Source: Notolepis coatsorum (Eukaryota; Chordata; Actinopteri; Aulopiformes; Paralepididae). From it: DNA of 64,000 nucleotides. The notes beneath the pieces are model-generated. The model worked only from the letters and a program-made list of their open reading frames with translations. It was not told the DNA's origin and made no database searches. The position numbers and the translations under genes were made by a program. Where the stretch lies: the NCBI GenBank assembly GCA_963971535.1, contig OZ020591.1, forward strand, positions 19,129,577-19,193,576. The letters run 5' to 3'. Of the stretch, positions 45,672 through 56,574 are shown piece by piece. Position 1 is the first letter of the stretch; the number at the start of each line of letters is the position of its first letter.

Positions 45672-45845
45672 GTACTACCAGCTCCTTGGTTTTACTGGTG
45701 TGAGTTGGAGGTGGTTGCTGTCGCTCCACCAGGGCTCTATACTCCTCTCATCGTCGTCGGTGATGTAGCTTACGATGGAGGAGTCATCAGAGAACTTCTG
45801 CGGGTGGCACCCGCTTGAGTTGTGGCAGAAGTCTGAGGTTCCATG
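45672..45845 (-). mobile_element. RT core fragment of the interrupted minus-strand LINE
   Basis: The - strand reads DDSSIVSYITDDDERSIEPW and NHLQLTPVKPRSW, which corresponds to the (A)DD motif C and motif D region that should precede KGQSRLFFLRRLRS at 44500. So the + LINE (44559-45640) split this element, with some loss at the junction. Confidence 0.65.
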
Positions 45846-45939
45846 ATGCCTGAGGTGTGTGGGCCAAACTCAATGAAACATCTGTGATGAGGGGGTGACC
45901 ACTTGATAACTCCAGTGACATGTCTGCTGCATGGCATCA

Positions 45940-48072
45940 GCACCTCTCTCCTCTCTCCTCTCTCCTAGCAGCACCTCCTCTCTCCTAGCAGCACCTCCTC
46001 TCTCCTAGCAGCACCTCCTCTCTCCTAGCAGCACCTCCTCTCCTAGCTCTAGCAGCACCTCCTCTCTCCTAGCAGCACCTCCTCTCTCCTAGCAGCACTC
46101 CTCTCTCCTAGCAGCACCTCCTCTCTCTCCTAGTAGCAGCACCTCCTCTCTCCTAGCAGCACCTCCTCTCTCCTAGCAGCACCTCCTCTCTCCTAGCAGC
46201 ACCTCCTCTTCCTCTCTCCTAGCAGCACCTCCTCTCTAGCAGCACCTCCTCTCTCCTAGCAGCACCTCCTCTTTCCTCTCTCCTAGCAGCACCTCCTCTC
46301 TCCTAGCAGCACCTCCTCTTCCTCTCCTAGCAGCACCTCTCTCTCTCTCCTAGCAGCACTCCTCTTCCTCTCTCCTAGCAGCACCTCCTCTTCCTCTCTC
46401 CTAGCAGCACCTCCCTCCTCTCCTAGCAGCACCTCCTCTCTCCTAGCAGCACCTCCTCTTTCCTCTCTCCTAGCAGCACCTCCTCTTTCCTCTCTCCTAG
46501 CAGCACCTCCTCTTTCCTCTCTCCTAGCAGCACCTCCTCTTTCCTCTCTCCTAGCAGCACCTCCTCTTTCCTCTTCCTAGCAGCACCTCCTCTTTCTCTC
46601 TCCTAGCAGCACCTCCTCTCTCCTCTCTCCTAGCAGCACATCTTTCCTCTCTCTCCTAGCAGCACCTCTCTCTTCTCTCCTAGCAGCACCTCCTCTTCCT
46701 CTCTCCTAGCAGCACCTCCTCTTTCCTCTCTCCTAGCAGCACCTCCTCTTTCCTCTCTCCTAGCAGCATCACCTCCTCTTTCCTCTCTCCTAGCAGCACC
46801 TCCTCTTTCCTCTCTCCTAGCAGCACCTCCTCTCTCCTCTCTCCTAGCAGCACCTCCTCTTTCCTCTCTCCTAGCAGCACCTCCTCTTTCCTCTCTCCTA
46901 GCAGCACCTCCTCTTTCCTCTCTCCTAGCAGCACCTCCTCTTTCCTCTCTCCTAGCAGCACCTCCTCTTCTCCTCCTCTCCTCCTAGCAGCACCTCCTCT
47001 TTCCTCTCTCCTAGCAGCACACCTCTCCTAGCAGCACCTCCTCTCCTCTCTCCTAGCAGCACCTCCCTTCCTCTCTCCTAGCAGCACCTCCTCTCTCCTC
47101 TCTCCTAGCAGCACCTCCTCTTCTCTCTCCTAGCAGCACCTCCTCTCTCCTCTCTCCTAGCAGCACCTCTCTCTCCTCTCTCCTAGCAGCACCTCCTCTC
47201 CTCTCTCCTAGCAGCACCTCCTCTCTCTCCTCTCTCCTAGCAGCACCTCCTCTCCTCTCTCCTAGCAGCACCTCCTCTTCCTCTCTCCTAGCAGCACCTC
47301 CTCTCTCCTAGCAGCACCTCCTCTCTCTCCTAGCAGCACCTCCTCTCTCCTCAGCACCTCCTCTCTCCTCTCTCCTAGCAGCACCTCCTCTCTTCCTCTC
47401 TCCTCCTCTCCTCTCCTAGCAGCACCTCCTCTCTCCTCTCTCCTAGCAGCACCTCCTCTCCCCTCTCATCCTCTCTCCTCTCGCTCCTCTCTCTCCTCTC
47501 TCCTAGCAGCACCTCCTCTCTCCTCTCTCCTAGCAGCACCTCCTCTCTCCTAGCAGCACCTCCTCCTCTCTCCTCCCTCTCTCTAGCAGCACCTCCTCCT
47601 CTCTCCTAGCACCTCCTCTCTCCTCTCTCCTAGCAGCACCTCCTCTCTCCTCTCTCCTAGCAGCACCCTCCTCTCTCCTCTCTCCTAGCAGCACCTCCTC
47701 TCTCCTCTCTCCTAGCAGCACCTCCTCTCTCCTCTCTCCTAGCAGCACCTCCTCTCCTAGCAGCACCTCCTCTCCTCTCTCCTAGCACCTCCTCCTCTCT
47801 CCTAGCAGCACCTCCTCTCTCCTAGCAGCACCTCCTCTCTCCTCTCTCCTAGCAGCACCTCCTCTCTCCTCTCTCTAGCAGCACCTCTCTCTCAGCCTCT
47901 CTCCTAGCAGCACCTCCTCTAGCCTCCTCTCCTAGCAGCACCTCCTCTCTCCTCTCCTAGCAGCACCCTCCTCTCTTCCTCTCTCCTAGCAGCACCTCCT
48001 CTCTCCTCTCTCCTAGCAGCACCTCCTCTCTCCTAGCAGCACCTCCTCTCTCCTAGCAGCACCTCCTCTCTG
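45940..48072. repeat. CT-rich minisatellite, 2.1 kb (CTCTCTCCTAGCAGCACCTC)
   Basis: Irregular 20-32 bp units, each with CTAGCAGCACCTC joined by CTCTCTCC/TTCC blocks of variable length. The reverse frames (LLGERKEEV repeats) are artefacts. Strong pyrimidine/purine strand bias through the array. Confidence 0.95.
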
Positions 48073-48080
48073 TAGAATCA

Positions 48081-48082
48081 AG

Positions 48083-48163
<81 letters not shown>

Positions 48164-48260
48164 CATTACAATGTATATTGTTAATGCACTTTACTGTTAC
48201 CTTTACTCTGCCTACTGTACTTGTGCTGTACGACAATACATTTGAATCTAATCTAATATG
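48081..48260 (+). repeat. (ATT)n microsatellite and LINE-like tail
   Basis: (ATT)n at 48090-48163, then ATGCACTTTACTGTTACCTT and GTACGACAATACATTTGAAT, a LINE 3' end with a short (CTAAT) tail. Confidence 0.7.
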
Positions 48261-48823
48261 GACAAAGAGACTCTGTGTGGCCGTGACACGCGTTTCACAG
48301 CCCCTTCCAGTCTCGTCTCATCTTCATTAATTCTCTTCACCTTTGTTAGCACCCTTTCGATAGTAACCTTTAACCATACATCATTTTCTTTGTCTTCATT
48401 TACATCTGAATGGACCTGCGAAAAAAACCAATTGTGATTACATGTTCCTCTGCAGGGAAGCTTTTCTATATGAATCATGAAGAGGAGGAGAGTTTTTTTT
48501 TTTATTCTCAGTGCAATCTCATCGTGAATCAGTGAGTTCTAATTAGGTTGGTTGGAACGTGATGCTGATGAAACTACATAGGTGAAGTTTGAGATGAACC
48601 AGTGATGGCTTGATGACTACATACTGTTGAAGTTTGCCGTAAAAAACTACGGGGTAAATGTGAGAAGTGAGTAATTTAGGGTTCTCCCCCAAAATATCTC
48701 TCTCTGAACTTGGGCTACCCTCCAAGAAGGTTCTATTTCCTCTCTAGTGTATAAAAAGCTCCAGTGAAAGCCTGTCTTGACCCGGCACGTTTGGAAATAT
48801 GCTTGTGCTCTCTCTTTCTCTTG
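48261..48823. other. Intergenic, no gene seen
   Basis: Small frames on the - strand (60-76 codons) show no recognisable features. Confidence 0.5.
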
Positions 48824-48892
48824 CTCTCTCTCTCTCCCTCCCTCCCTCCCTCCCTCCCTCCCTCCCTCCCTCCCCTCCTCCCTCTCGCTCTA
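48824..48892. repeat. (CCCT)n microsatellite
   Basis: Run of CTCC tetranucleotides, about 45 bp pure, in CT-rich context. Confidence 0.95.
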
Positions 48893-49064
48893 TGTGGGAA
48901 ACTAGCCTTTAGACTTTTCATTCTCATGCTGTGTATTGTTTATCTTTGTCCCTTATTCATGATTAATGTGTGACAACTTGTTGTTGTTAGTAATGCATTA
49001 GGATTAGATGAAACAACAACAAGGACACACAGTGTCACATATGTGAAGCATTCTGGCGTAGATA

Positions 49065-49445
<381 letters not shown>

Positions 49446-49499
49446 CTGCTTCTAGTTAGTAATTTTGTCTTAATTTTTTTGAGTTCTAAGTTGAATTCA

Positions 49500-50106
49500 A
49501 CATGATGGCCCTTGTGAGCGGTACTGTCACATGATGGCCCTTGTGCATGATGGCCCTCGTGAGCTCGTACTGTACACATGATGGCCCCTGTGAGCGCGTA
49601 CTGTACACATGATGGCCCTCGTGAGCGAGTGCTGTACACATGATGGCCCTCGTGAGTGCGTGCTGTACACATGATGGCCCTCGTGAGCGCGTACTGTACA
49701 CATGATGGCCCCTGTGAGCGCGTACTGTACACATGATGGCCCCTGTGAGCGCGTACTGTACACATGATGGCCCTCGTGAGCGCGTACAGTACACATGATG
49801 GCCCTCGTGAGTGCGTGCTGTACACATGATGGCCCTCGTGAGCGCGTACAGTACACATGATGGCCCTCGTGAGCGAGTGCTGTACACATGATGGCCCTCG
49901 TGAGCGCGTACTGTACACATGATGGCCCTCGTGAGCGCGTGCTGTACACATGATGGCCCCTGTGAACGCGTACAGTACACATGATGGCCCTCGTGAGCGC
50001 GTACTGTACACATGATGGCCCCTGTGAACGCGTACAGTACACATGATGGCCCTCGTGAGCGAGTGCTGTACACATGATGGCCCTCGTGAGCGAGTGCTGT
50101 ACACAT
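49500..50106. repeat. Minisatellite, 31-bp unit, about 19 copies
   Basis: Unit ATGATGGCCCTCGTGAGCGC + GTACTGTACAC, with variants CCCCTGTGA, GAGTGC and GTGCGTGC. Since 31 is not a multiple of 3 and the unit lacks stops on the - strand, all three reverse frames stay open for about 200 codons; these are not proteins. Confidence 0.97.
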
Positions 50107-50179
50107 GCAGAGGCGTTGCGGCTGTTATCCATGCATTAGTCCTCCGGGTGTAACTGAATTCCCCTCCTTACATAAAGGA

Positions 50180-50635
50180 ACTCCTGGTCCAATCAGCCGG
50201 CTCCAGATCCCTCAGATCAAACAGTCAAATCTGCCTTAAGATCCCCGACACTCAAGACAGGTGACGGAGAGAAACCAGGCATTCGCAGTCGCAGCGCTGA
50301 AACTCTGGAACAAACTCCCACTAAACATAAAATCTGCAAGCACTCTACATGGACTTTTAAGGCCGTGCTCAAAACCCACCTTTTCGTCATAAATAAAATC
50401 CATGAGCTCGTTTTATGTTGTAGTATGACTGGTGTATTATGTCCGTCTGTTCTCTGTCTGCTTGGTTGGCCTGCATGTATCTTTTCTGTTTTCGTATTTG
50501 TTCCTGTTTTTCTGTTTTTCTTTTTTTCCCGGGCGGCCGATGTAACTATTGGTTGAGGCGCAATATAAATAAATGCATCATATCATATCATATCATATCA
50601 TATCATATCATATCATATCATATCATATCTATATC
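50180..50635 (+). mobile_element. LINE 3' end, reference copy for the interrupted one at 36.7-38.5 kb
   Basis: AGTCGCAGCGCTGAAACTCT (RSAALKLWNKLPL-type C-terminus), then the 3' UTR with TGTAACTATTGGTTGAGGCG and CAATATAAATAAATGCATC and an (ATCAT)n tail at 50578-50630. Dead 5'-truncated copy. Confidence 0.88.
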
Positions 50636-51246
50636 ATTGACTATTGCTCTACAGTGTGGTCATCTGCTGCCAGTGGTGACCTCAGGAAGCTCCAGGTGGT
50701 CCAGAACAGGGCAGCACGGTTGGTACTGGGCTGCTCACTAAGGTCTAATGTGAGCCGTATGCATGCCTGCCTCTCTTGGCTTAATGTTGGAAATAGATTG
50801 TCTTAATACACTTGTCCTGTTCAAGTTGGTCATGAGCAGTGAAACTCCTGTTTTTATACATAAACAGATTGTTTATAGTAATACTGTGCATGATCATTAC
50901 TAGAGGTTCAAGGCAGCTTGAATTACCAGGTCCAAAAACCAACACTTTAAGGAGATATTTTATTTTTAGATCATTAACTCTTTGGAATAACCTGCCTCAA
51001 AACCACTGCTGCATTTACAGTAGATTAACTTTTTAAAATAATCTTAAATTATATTTAACACTGTAAAGTATATTTTTTTGTTTCTTTTGCTTGCATGTAA
51101 TTGTAGCCATCTTAATTCATTATGCATTGTGTTGAGTACTGACTTTTAATAATTTTGTTTTGCAATAATAATTGTTTTTGTATGTTTTTTTGTGAGTGAC
51201 ACCAGCTAATGGGGATCCGTAATCAAATCAAATAAAAAATATCCTC
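50636..51246 (+). mobile_element. Second LINE 3' part
   Basis: Frame YCSTVWSSAASGDLRKLQVV, QNRAARLVLGCSLRSNV and LSWLNVGNRL, later LPGPKTNTLRRYFIFRSLTL and WNNLPQN: the post-RT domain of a LINE ORF2, with stops. The 3' end is AATGGGGATCCGTAATCAAA with a (TCAAA) tail. It directly follows the preceding LINE tail. Confidence 0.82.
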
Positions 51247-51473
51247 TCTCCGTCCAAAGGCTAAAAGTTAAAACTCAAGAACCATTTGGTTGGATGGTGA
51301 AGCAGTGACTTTGCTTTTCAAGCTGAAAAGCTGAACTCTGTCGGCAGTCGCCTTCTCTCTCTCCTCTCTCTCCTCTGTCTTCATTGTCCCTCAATTCTGA
51401 ATTTAGGAACAGGCAGCTTGTGTTACGTCACCACTTTCCCCAGGACAGGGTCTCCATGTGCTCTTTATTTTAT

Positions 51474-52628
51474 ACCTTTCACTACCACACTAACCTTTCA
51501 CTACCACACTAACCTTTCACTACCACACTAACCTTTCACTACCACACTAACCTTTCACTACCACACTAACCTTTCACTACCACACTAACCTTTCACTACC
51601 ACACTAACCTTTCACTACCACACTACAGAAGGTTACCCCTTTCACTACCACACTAACCTTTCACTACCACACTAACCTTTCACTACCACACTACAGAAGA
51701 TTAACCCTTTCACTACCACACTACAGAAGGTTAACCCTTTCACTACAACACTAACCTTTCACTACCACAACAGAGAAGATTAACCCTTTCACTACCACAC
51801 TACAGAAGGTTAACCCTTTCACTACCACACTACAGAAGATTAACCCTTTCACTACCACACTACAGAAGGTTAACCCTTTCACTACCACACTAACCTTTCA
51901 CTACCACACTACAGAAGATTAACCCGTTCACTACCACACTACAGCAGGTTAACCTTTCACTACCACACTAGAGAAAGTTAATCATTTCACTACCACACTA
52001 CAGAAGGTTAACCCTTTCACTACCACACTACATAAGGTTAACCCTTTCACTACCACACTAGAGAAGGTTAACCCTTTCACTACCACACTACATAAGGTTA
52101 ACCCTTTCACTACCACACTACATAAGGTTAACCCTTTCACTACCACACTACAGAAGGTTAACCCTTTCACTACCACACTACAGAAGGTTAACCTTTCACT
52201 ACCACACTACAGAAGGTTAACCTTTCACTACCACACTACAGAAGGTTAACCCTTTCACTACCACATTCCAGAAGGTTAACCCTTTCACTACCACACTACA
52301 GAAGGTTAACCTTTCACTACCACACTACAGCAGGTTAACCTTTCACTACCACACTATAGAAGGTTAACCCTTTCACTACCACAGTAGAGAAGGTTAACCC
52401 TTTCACTACCACACTACAGAAGGACCTTTCACTACCACACTACAGCAGGTTAACCTTTCACTACCACACTACAGAAGGTTAACCCTTTCACTACCACAGT
52501 AGAGAAGGTTAACCCTTTCACTACCACACTACAGAAGGACCTTTCACTACCATACTACAGAAGGTTAACCGTCAGTAGTGTGGTAGTGAAATGGTTAACC
52601 TCCTGTAGTGTGGTAGTGAAAGGGTTAA
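51474..52628. repeat. Minisatellite B (30-bp unit), array 2, mostly inverted to array 1
   Basis: Units CCTTTCACTACCACACTACA + GAAGGTTAAC plus an initial run of a short 20-bp form (CTTTCACTACCACACTAAC). About 45 units. The last two units (52568-52628) are in the opposite orientation. Confidence 0.97.
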
Positions 52629-53206
52629 AACAAGGGGATTTCTCAGGGCGCCGACTCGGCAAGTCGTCAGAACAGAACCATAGGATTAAGGTTAGTCTAA
52701 TAAACAAGAGCTAAGGACAATAATTGTTCTTAAAGAAAAAAAGGATGACCTTTTTATCGCCTGCAACCGAAACAGCTGAAATTGCCCCCATGAAATTTGT
52801 CATTAACCTTTTATAAACCTGTTGTTTAAATTGTCCGGGTGGATGAATGGACTTGTTTTGGTTTGCCTGGGAAAGCTGTGACAGTGAAGAAAGTTTTAAC
52901 CCTCTACTGCATGACTTTTTAATGTATTTATTTTATTGGGGGGGGGTATTGGTTTGTTGCTTCAAGGCAACACTGTGCGACGAGAGTAATGAAACACCAC
53001 GGTTTTCTATAATACGTTTTATTAGTAGAACAAGGAAAATAAACAATGTTATCCACTTTTTTAAAGCTTTGATTTGATCAAACCACACAACAAATCAAAG
53101 GACATGGTAAAAACTATAGTAGTAGAGAACGATTGGATAAAAACACCATAATACATTTAATTATGAGATATTCTCTCTTATCTGTTACATCTTCATCTGC
53201 TTGCAC
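52629..53206. other. Intergenic; possible 3' UTR of a minus-strand transcript
   Basis: No + strand gene. On the - strand AATAAA lies at 53021-53026, downstream of the candidate last exon (see 53207-53742). Otherwise AT-rich with a G-run at 52940. Confidence 0.3.
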
Positions 53207-53742
53207 TCCAGACTCAGTAGGCATCATCTTCCTCTCCTTGCTCTTCCTCTGTCTCAGTCTCAGTAGGCATCATCTTCCTCTCCTTGCTCTTCCTCTGTCT
53301 CAGACTCAGTAGGCATCATCTTCCTCTCCTTGCTCTTCCTCTGTCTCAGTCTCAGTAGCCATCATCTTCCTCTCCTTGCTCTTCCTCTGTCTCAGTCTCA
53401 GTAGGCATCATCTTCCTCTCCTTGCTCTTCCTCTGTCTCAGACTCAGTAGGCATCATCTTCCTCTCTTTGCTCTTCCTCTGTCTCAGACTCAGTAGGCAT
53501 CATCTTCCTCTCCTTGCTCTTCCTCTGTCTCAGACTCAGTAGGCATCATCTTCCTCTCCTTGCTCTTCCTCTGTCTCAGTCTCAGTAGGCATCATCTTCC
53601 TTCCTCTCCTTGCTCTTCCTCTGTCTCAGACTCAGTAGGCATCATCTTCCTCTCCTTGCTCTTTCTCTGTCTCAGTCTCAGTAGCCATCATCTTCCTTCC
53701 TCTCCTTGCTCTTCCTCTGCTGTCTTGAAGGCTGGTTTTCTC
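53207..53742 (-). other. Candidate minus-strand terminal exon containing a 46-bp minisatellite
   Basis: On the - strand a strong acceptor (pyrimidine tract then TTCTGTTCAG) precedes position 53742. The exon would start GAGAAAACCAGCCTTCAAGA. It then runs into about ten copies of a 46-bp unit (GAGGAAGAGCAAGGAGAGGA, AGATGATGCCTACTGAG...). In one frame the first unit reads [17 protein letters not shown] and stops. AATAAA (-) is at 53021-53026. The tandem repeat itself is certain; the exon is a hypothesis. Confidence 0.3.
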
Positions 53743-53800
53743 CTGAACAGAAGAAAAAGGAAGCACATATTAGAAATAAATAAATGCAACAGGAACACTT

Positions 53801-54392
<592 letters not shown>

Positions 54393-54854
54393 CGCACACA
54401 CGCACGCACAAAGACTTAATTTCCTGCATTCTGGTGCAGGAATTTTTGAAATTTTACCCTTTAAATGCCAGTGTTTGTGATGGGCATCACAAATTATAAA
54501 AAGAAAATTATAAAAAAAAAATATATTGAATACATTTTCTAATTGTAACCCTTTAAATTTTCAATATATGAAATGCAAAGTACATTTTCCTGGGGGGGGG
54601 GGGGGGTTATTACAGGCTAGGCATGTGTCAATGATTAGCAACAACACAGATTTTAATGGATTTTTTTGTTTTTTGTAATGTCAGATTTAACAACAACTCT
54701 TTTCAGAAAAGTGGGAGTATTTCATTTTTTATCTGACATTACAAAAAATCTAAAAATAAAAATGGCCTGGCCTGCTTCTAAGTCCAGTGGCCTGACTGCA
54801 AAAAAAAAAATATATATATATATATATTTTCTTTATTATAATTTTTTTATTTCA
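54393..54854. other. Unassigned AT-rich DNA
   Basis: G-run at 54591-54606. 54666-54750 holds an imperfect hairpin (TTTGTAATGTCAGAT against ATCTGACATTACAAA), possibly a foldback end. No gene. Confidence 0.45.
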
Positions 54855-54918
54855 AGTACCACCAGCAGTACCACCAAGTACCACTAGTGGTACGCGTACC
54901 ACAGTTTGAGAACCACTG
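54855..54918 (-). mobile_element. hAT (Charlie-like) terminal fragment
   Basis: On the - strand: CAGTGGTTCTCAAACTGTGG and TACGCGTACCACTAGTGGTA, a hAT-type 5' end. The flank is CTCTAGAA at 54919. No matching far end seen, so probably truncated. Confidence 0.65.
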
Positions 54919-55449
54919 CTCTAGAATAAACACCTCTCTACTACTCTCATTAACCACCACAACGTCAGGGGTGTTGGCTGAGATGTTACAGAACACCTCT
55001 GAATCATTATCACACAGGCCAAACATGCTGGGCTTAACACTTTCAGAGCCCAAGCTTAACCTTGATTTACCGGTTGAATGCCCACCATCCACTTCAATGT
55101 TAGCGTTAAAAACGCCTAATCTATGTTTTAAATTGTCTAAAGTGTCTAATCTGCCCGTCGCTTATCAATGACTCGTTTTCCAGTCAACATTGTCGAAGCG
55201 GATTGTTTTTTTATCGGTTCATTTTCGTTTTATAGCATTTTGAAAAGCCCTCGTTTTCAAGGAAAATATAAAGATTCCATGATAAAAGATGTTTACTGGA
55301 ATATTCTAGAATACACAAAAACGTTGCAATTTTTCGGCCTATTTATGAATCGTTTTCAAATAAACGCTAGATTATCGATAGTATATGTGTACGTATGCAC
55401 GCTGGGGCCGCAAGCTGAAAAATCGATTCTCTGATTTCCTCAAAGCGAT

Positions 55450-55496
<47 letters not shown>

Positions 55497-55719
55497 GGCA
55501 AACGCTGAGATCTCAGCGAATACAACTCTGATTATCCCAAGACTAAAATAGATTCCTTACCTCAGATCAGATGTTCTCCAAGCGACTGACCTGCAGTTAC
55601 ACAGGGATAGACGATAGGGGGCGCTTTTTTCCATTATGAGCTGCTGGAGGAGCTGCTGTACCAACGGGAGACTCTGTTGATGAAATATGAAATCAGATCG
55701 CTAATAAACAAATAAAACG
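54919..55719. other. Intergenic, (AC)n at 55452-55492; possible minus-strand 5' exon
   Basis: The + frames at 54887-55171 and 55168-55434 (94 and 88 codons) have no recognised features. On the - strand, 55561 is followed by a consensus donor (GAG|GTAAGG) and preceded by ATG at 55633-55635; see the finding on a two-exon candidate. Confidence 0.3.
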
Positions 55720-56260
55720 CTAATACACGTCGTGGGCATTCAGGCATTGGGCTGATAAAACGTCATATGACGTTTTGGGCACTGAAAGTGCAGTACAGTG
55801 CTTGTACAGTGATGTAGAGGACCCAAAGGTAAATTCAATATCTTTCGATATCAAGTCCACAATTCTGTCGTGCCTACAAATGTAAATCCCCTTCAGTGCT
55901 CTGCACATGGCCATGGTGTATACAGTGAGAGCTATGACTGCCAGGAAGCCAGATGGAAACATTCACCTGCCACATTAAATGTATGACCCAGATAAGTATA
56001 TGTCTCATGACGGGAATAGACTCTCAGTGGCTTCTTATTAATTGTAAACATGGGAATGGTGTCTGATTTAGCCTGATACCAGCGGTTACCCCCGCTCCGC
56101 CTCTCTTAAAAAACTGCACATTTTGAATATTTGACCTCTAATCCAGACCACTCCAAGAAGGAGTCGGTTCTGGAGAGCATGGTGTTAATGACATCCTCCT
56201 GCCTGGAGACTATTAGTACATCATCTGCATGTCCTGAACGGGGTTAGGGGAAATTACATT
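55720..56260 (-). pseudogene. Decayed non-LTR reverse transcriptase fragment, distinct clade
   Basis: Reading the - strand from about 56225 gives ADDVLIVSRQEDVINTML, SRTDSFLEWSGLEVKYSKCA, then after stops/frameshifts TIPMFTINKKPLRVYSRHET and YTYLGHTFNVAG. This is the RT motif C (ADD) to motif E region. Style differs from the L2-like copies in the window. Downstream coding is broken by stops. No intact domain. Confidence 0.65.
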
Positions 56261-56574
56261 TTGGGGAGCACATCTACAAAGCCACTTTAACCACTGGTGC
56301 ATTGCTAGTACAAAGTTGACTGCACTCCATGGACAGCTCGTCTTTATACCTATATTTTATTTATATTTATATTACTTTTAGCGGCTTTTTAACAACAGTT
56401 GAACGTTTGCTTTGGCTAACACTGTCTCACACATTTACTTTATGTTCATTAATGTGTGCCGTCCCTGTTCAAATCAAGTTTAAACGGAAACTGAACTGAA
56501 ACCAACGGACCCCTAACGGACCCCATAGCTCCTAAGTGTCCCTCAAATCTGATTCAGGGATCCATTCCTAGGTA

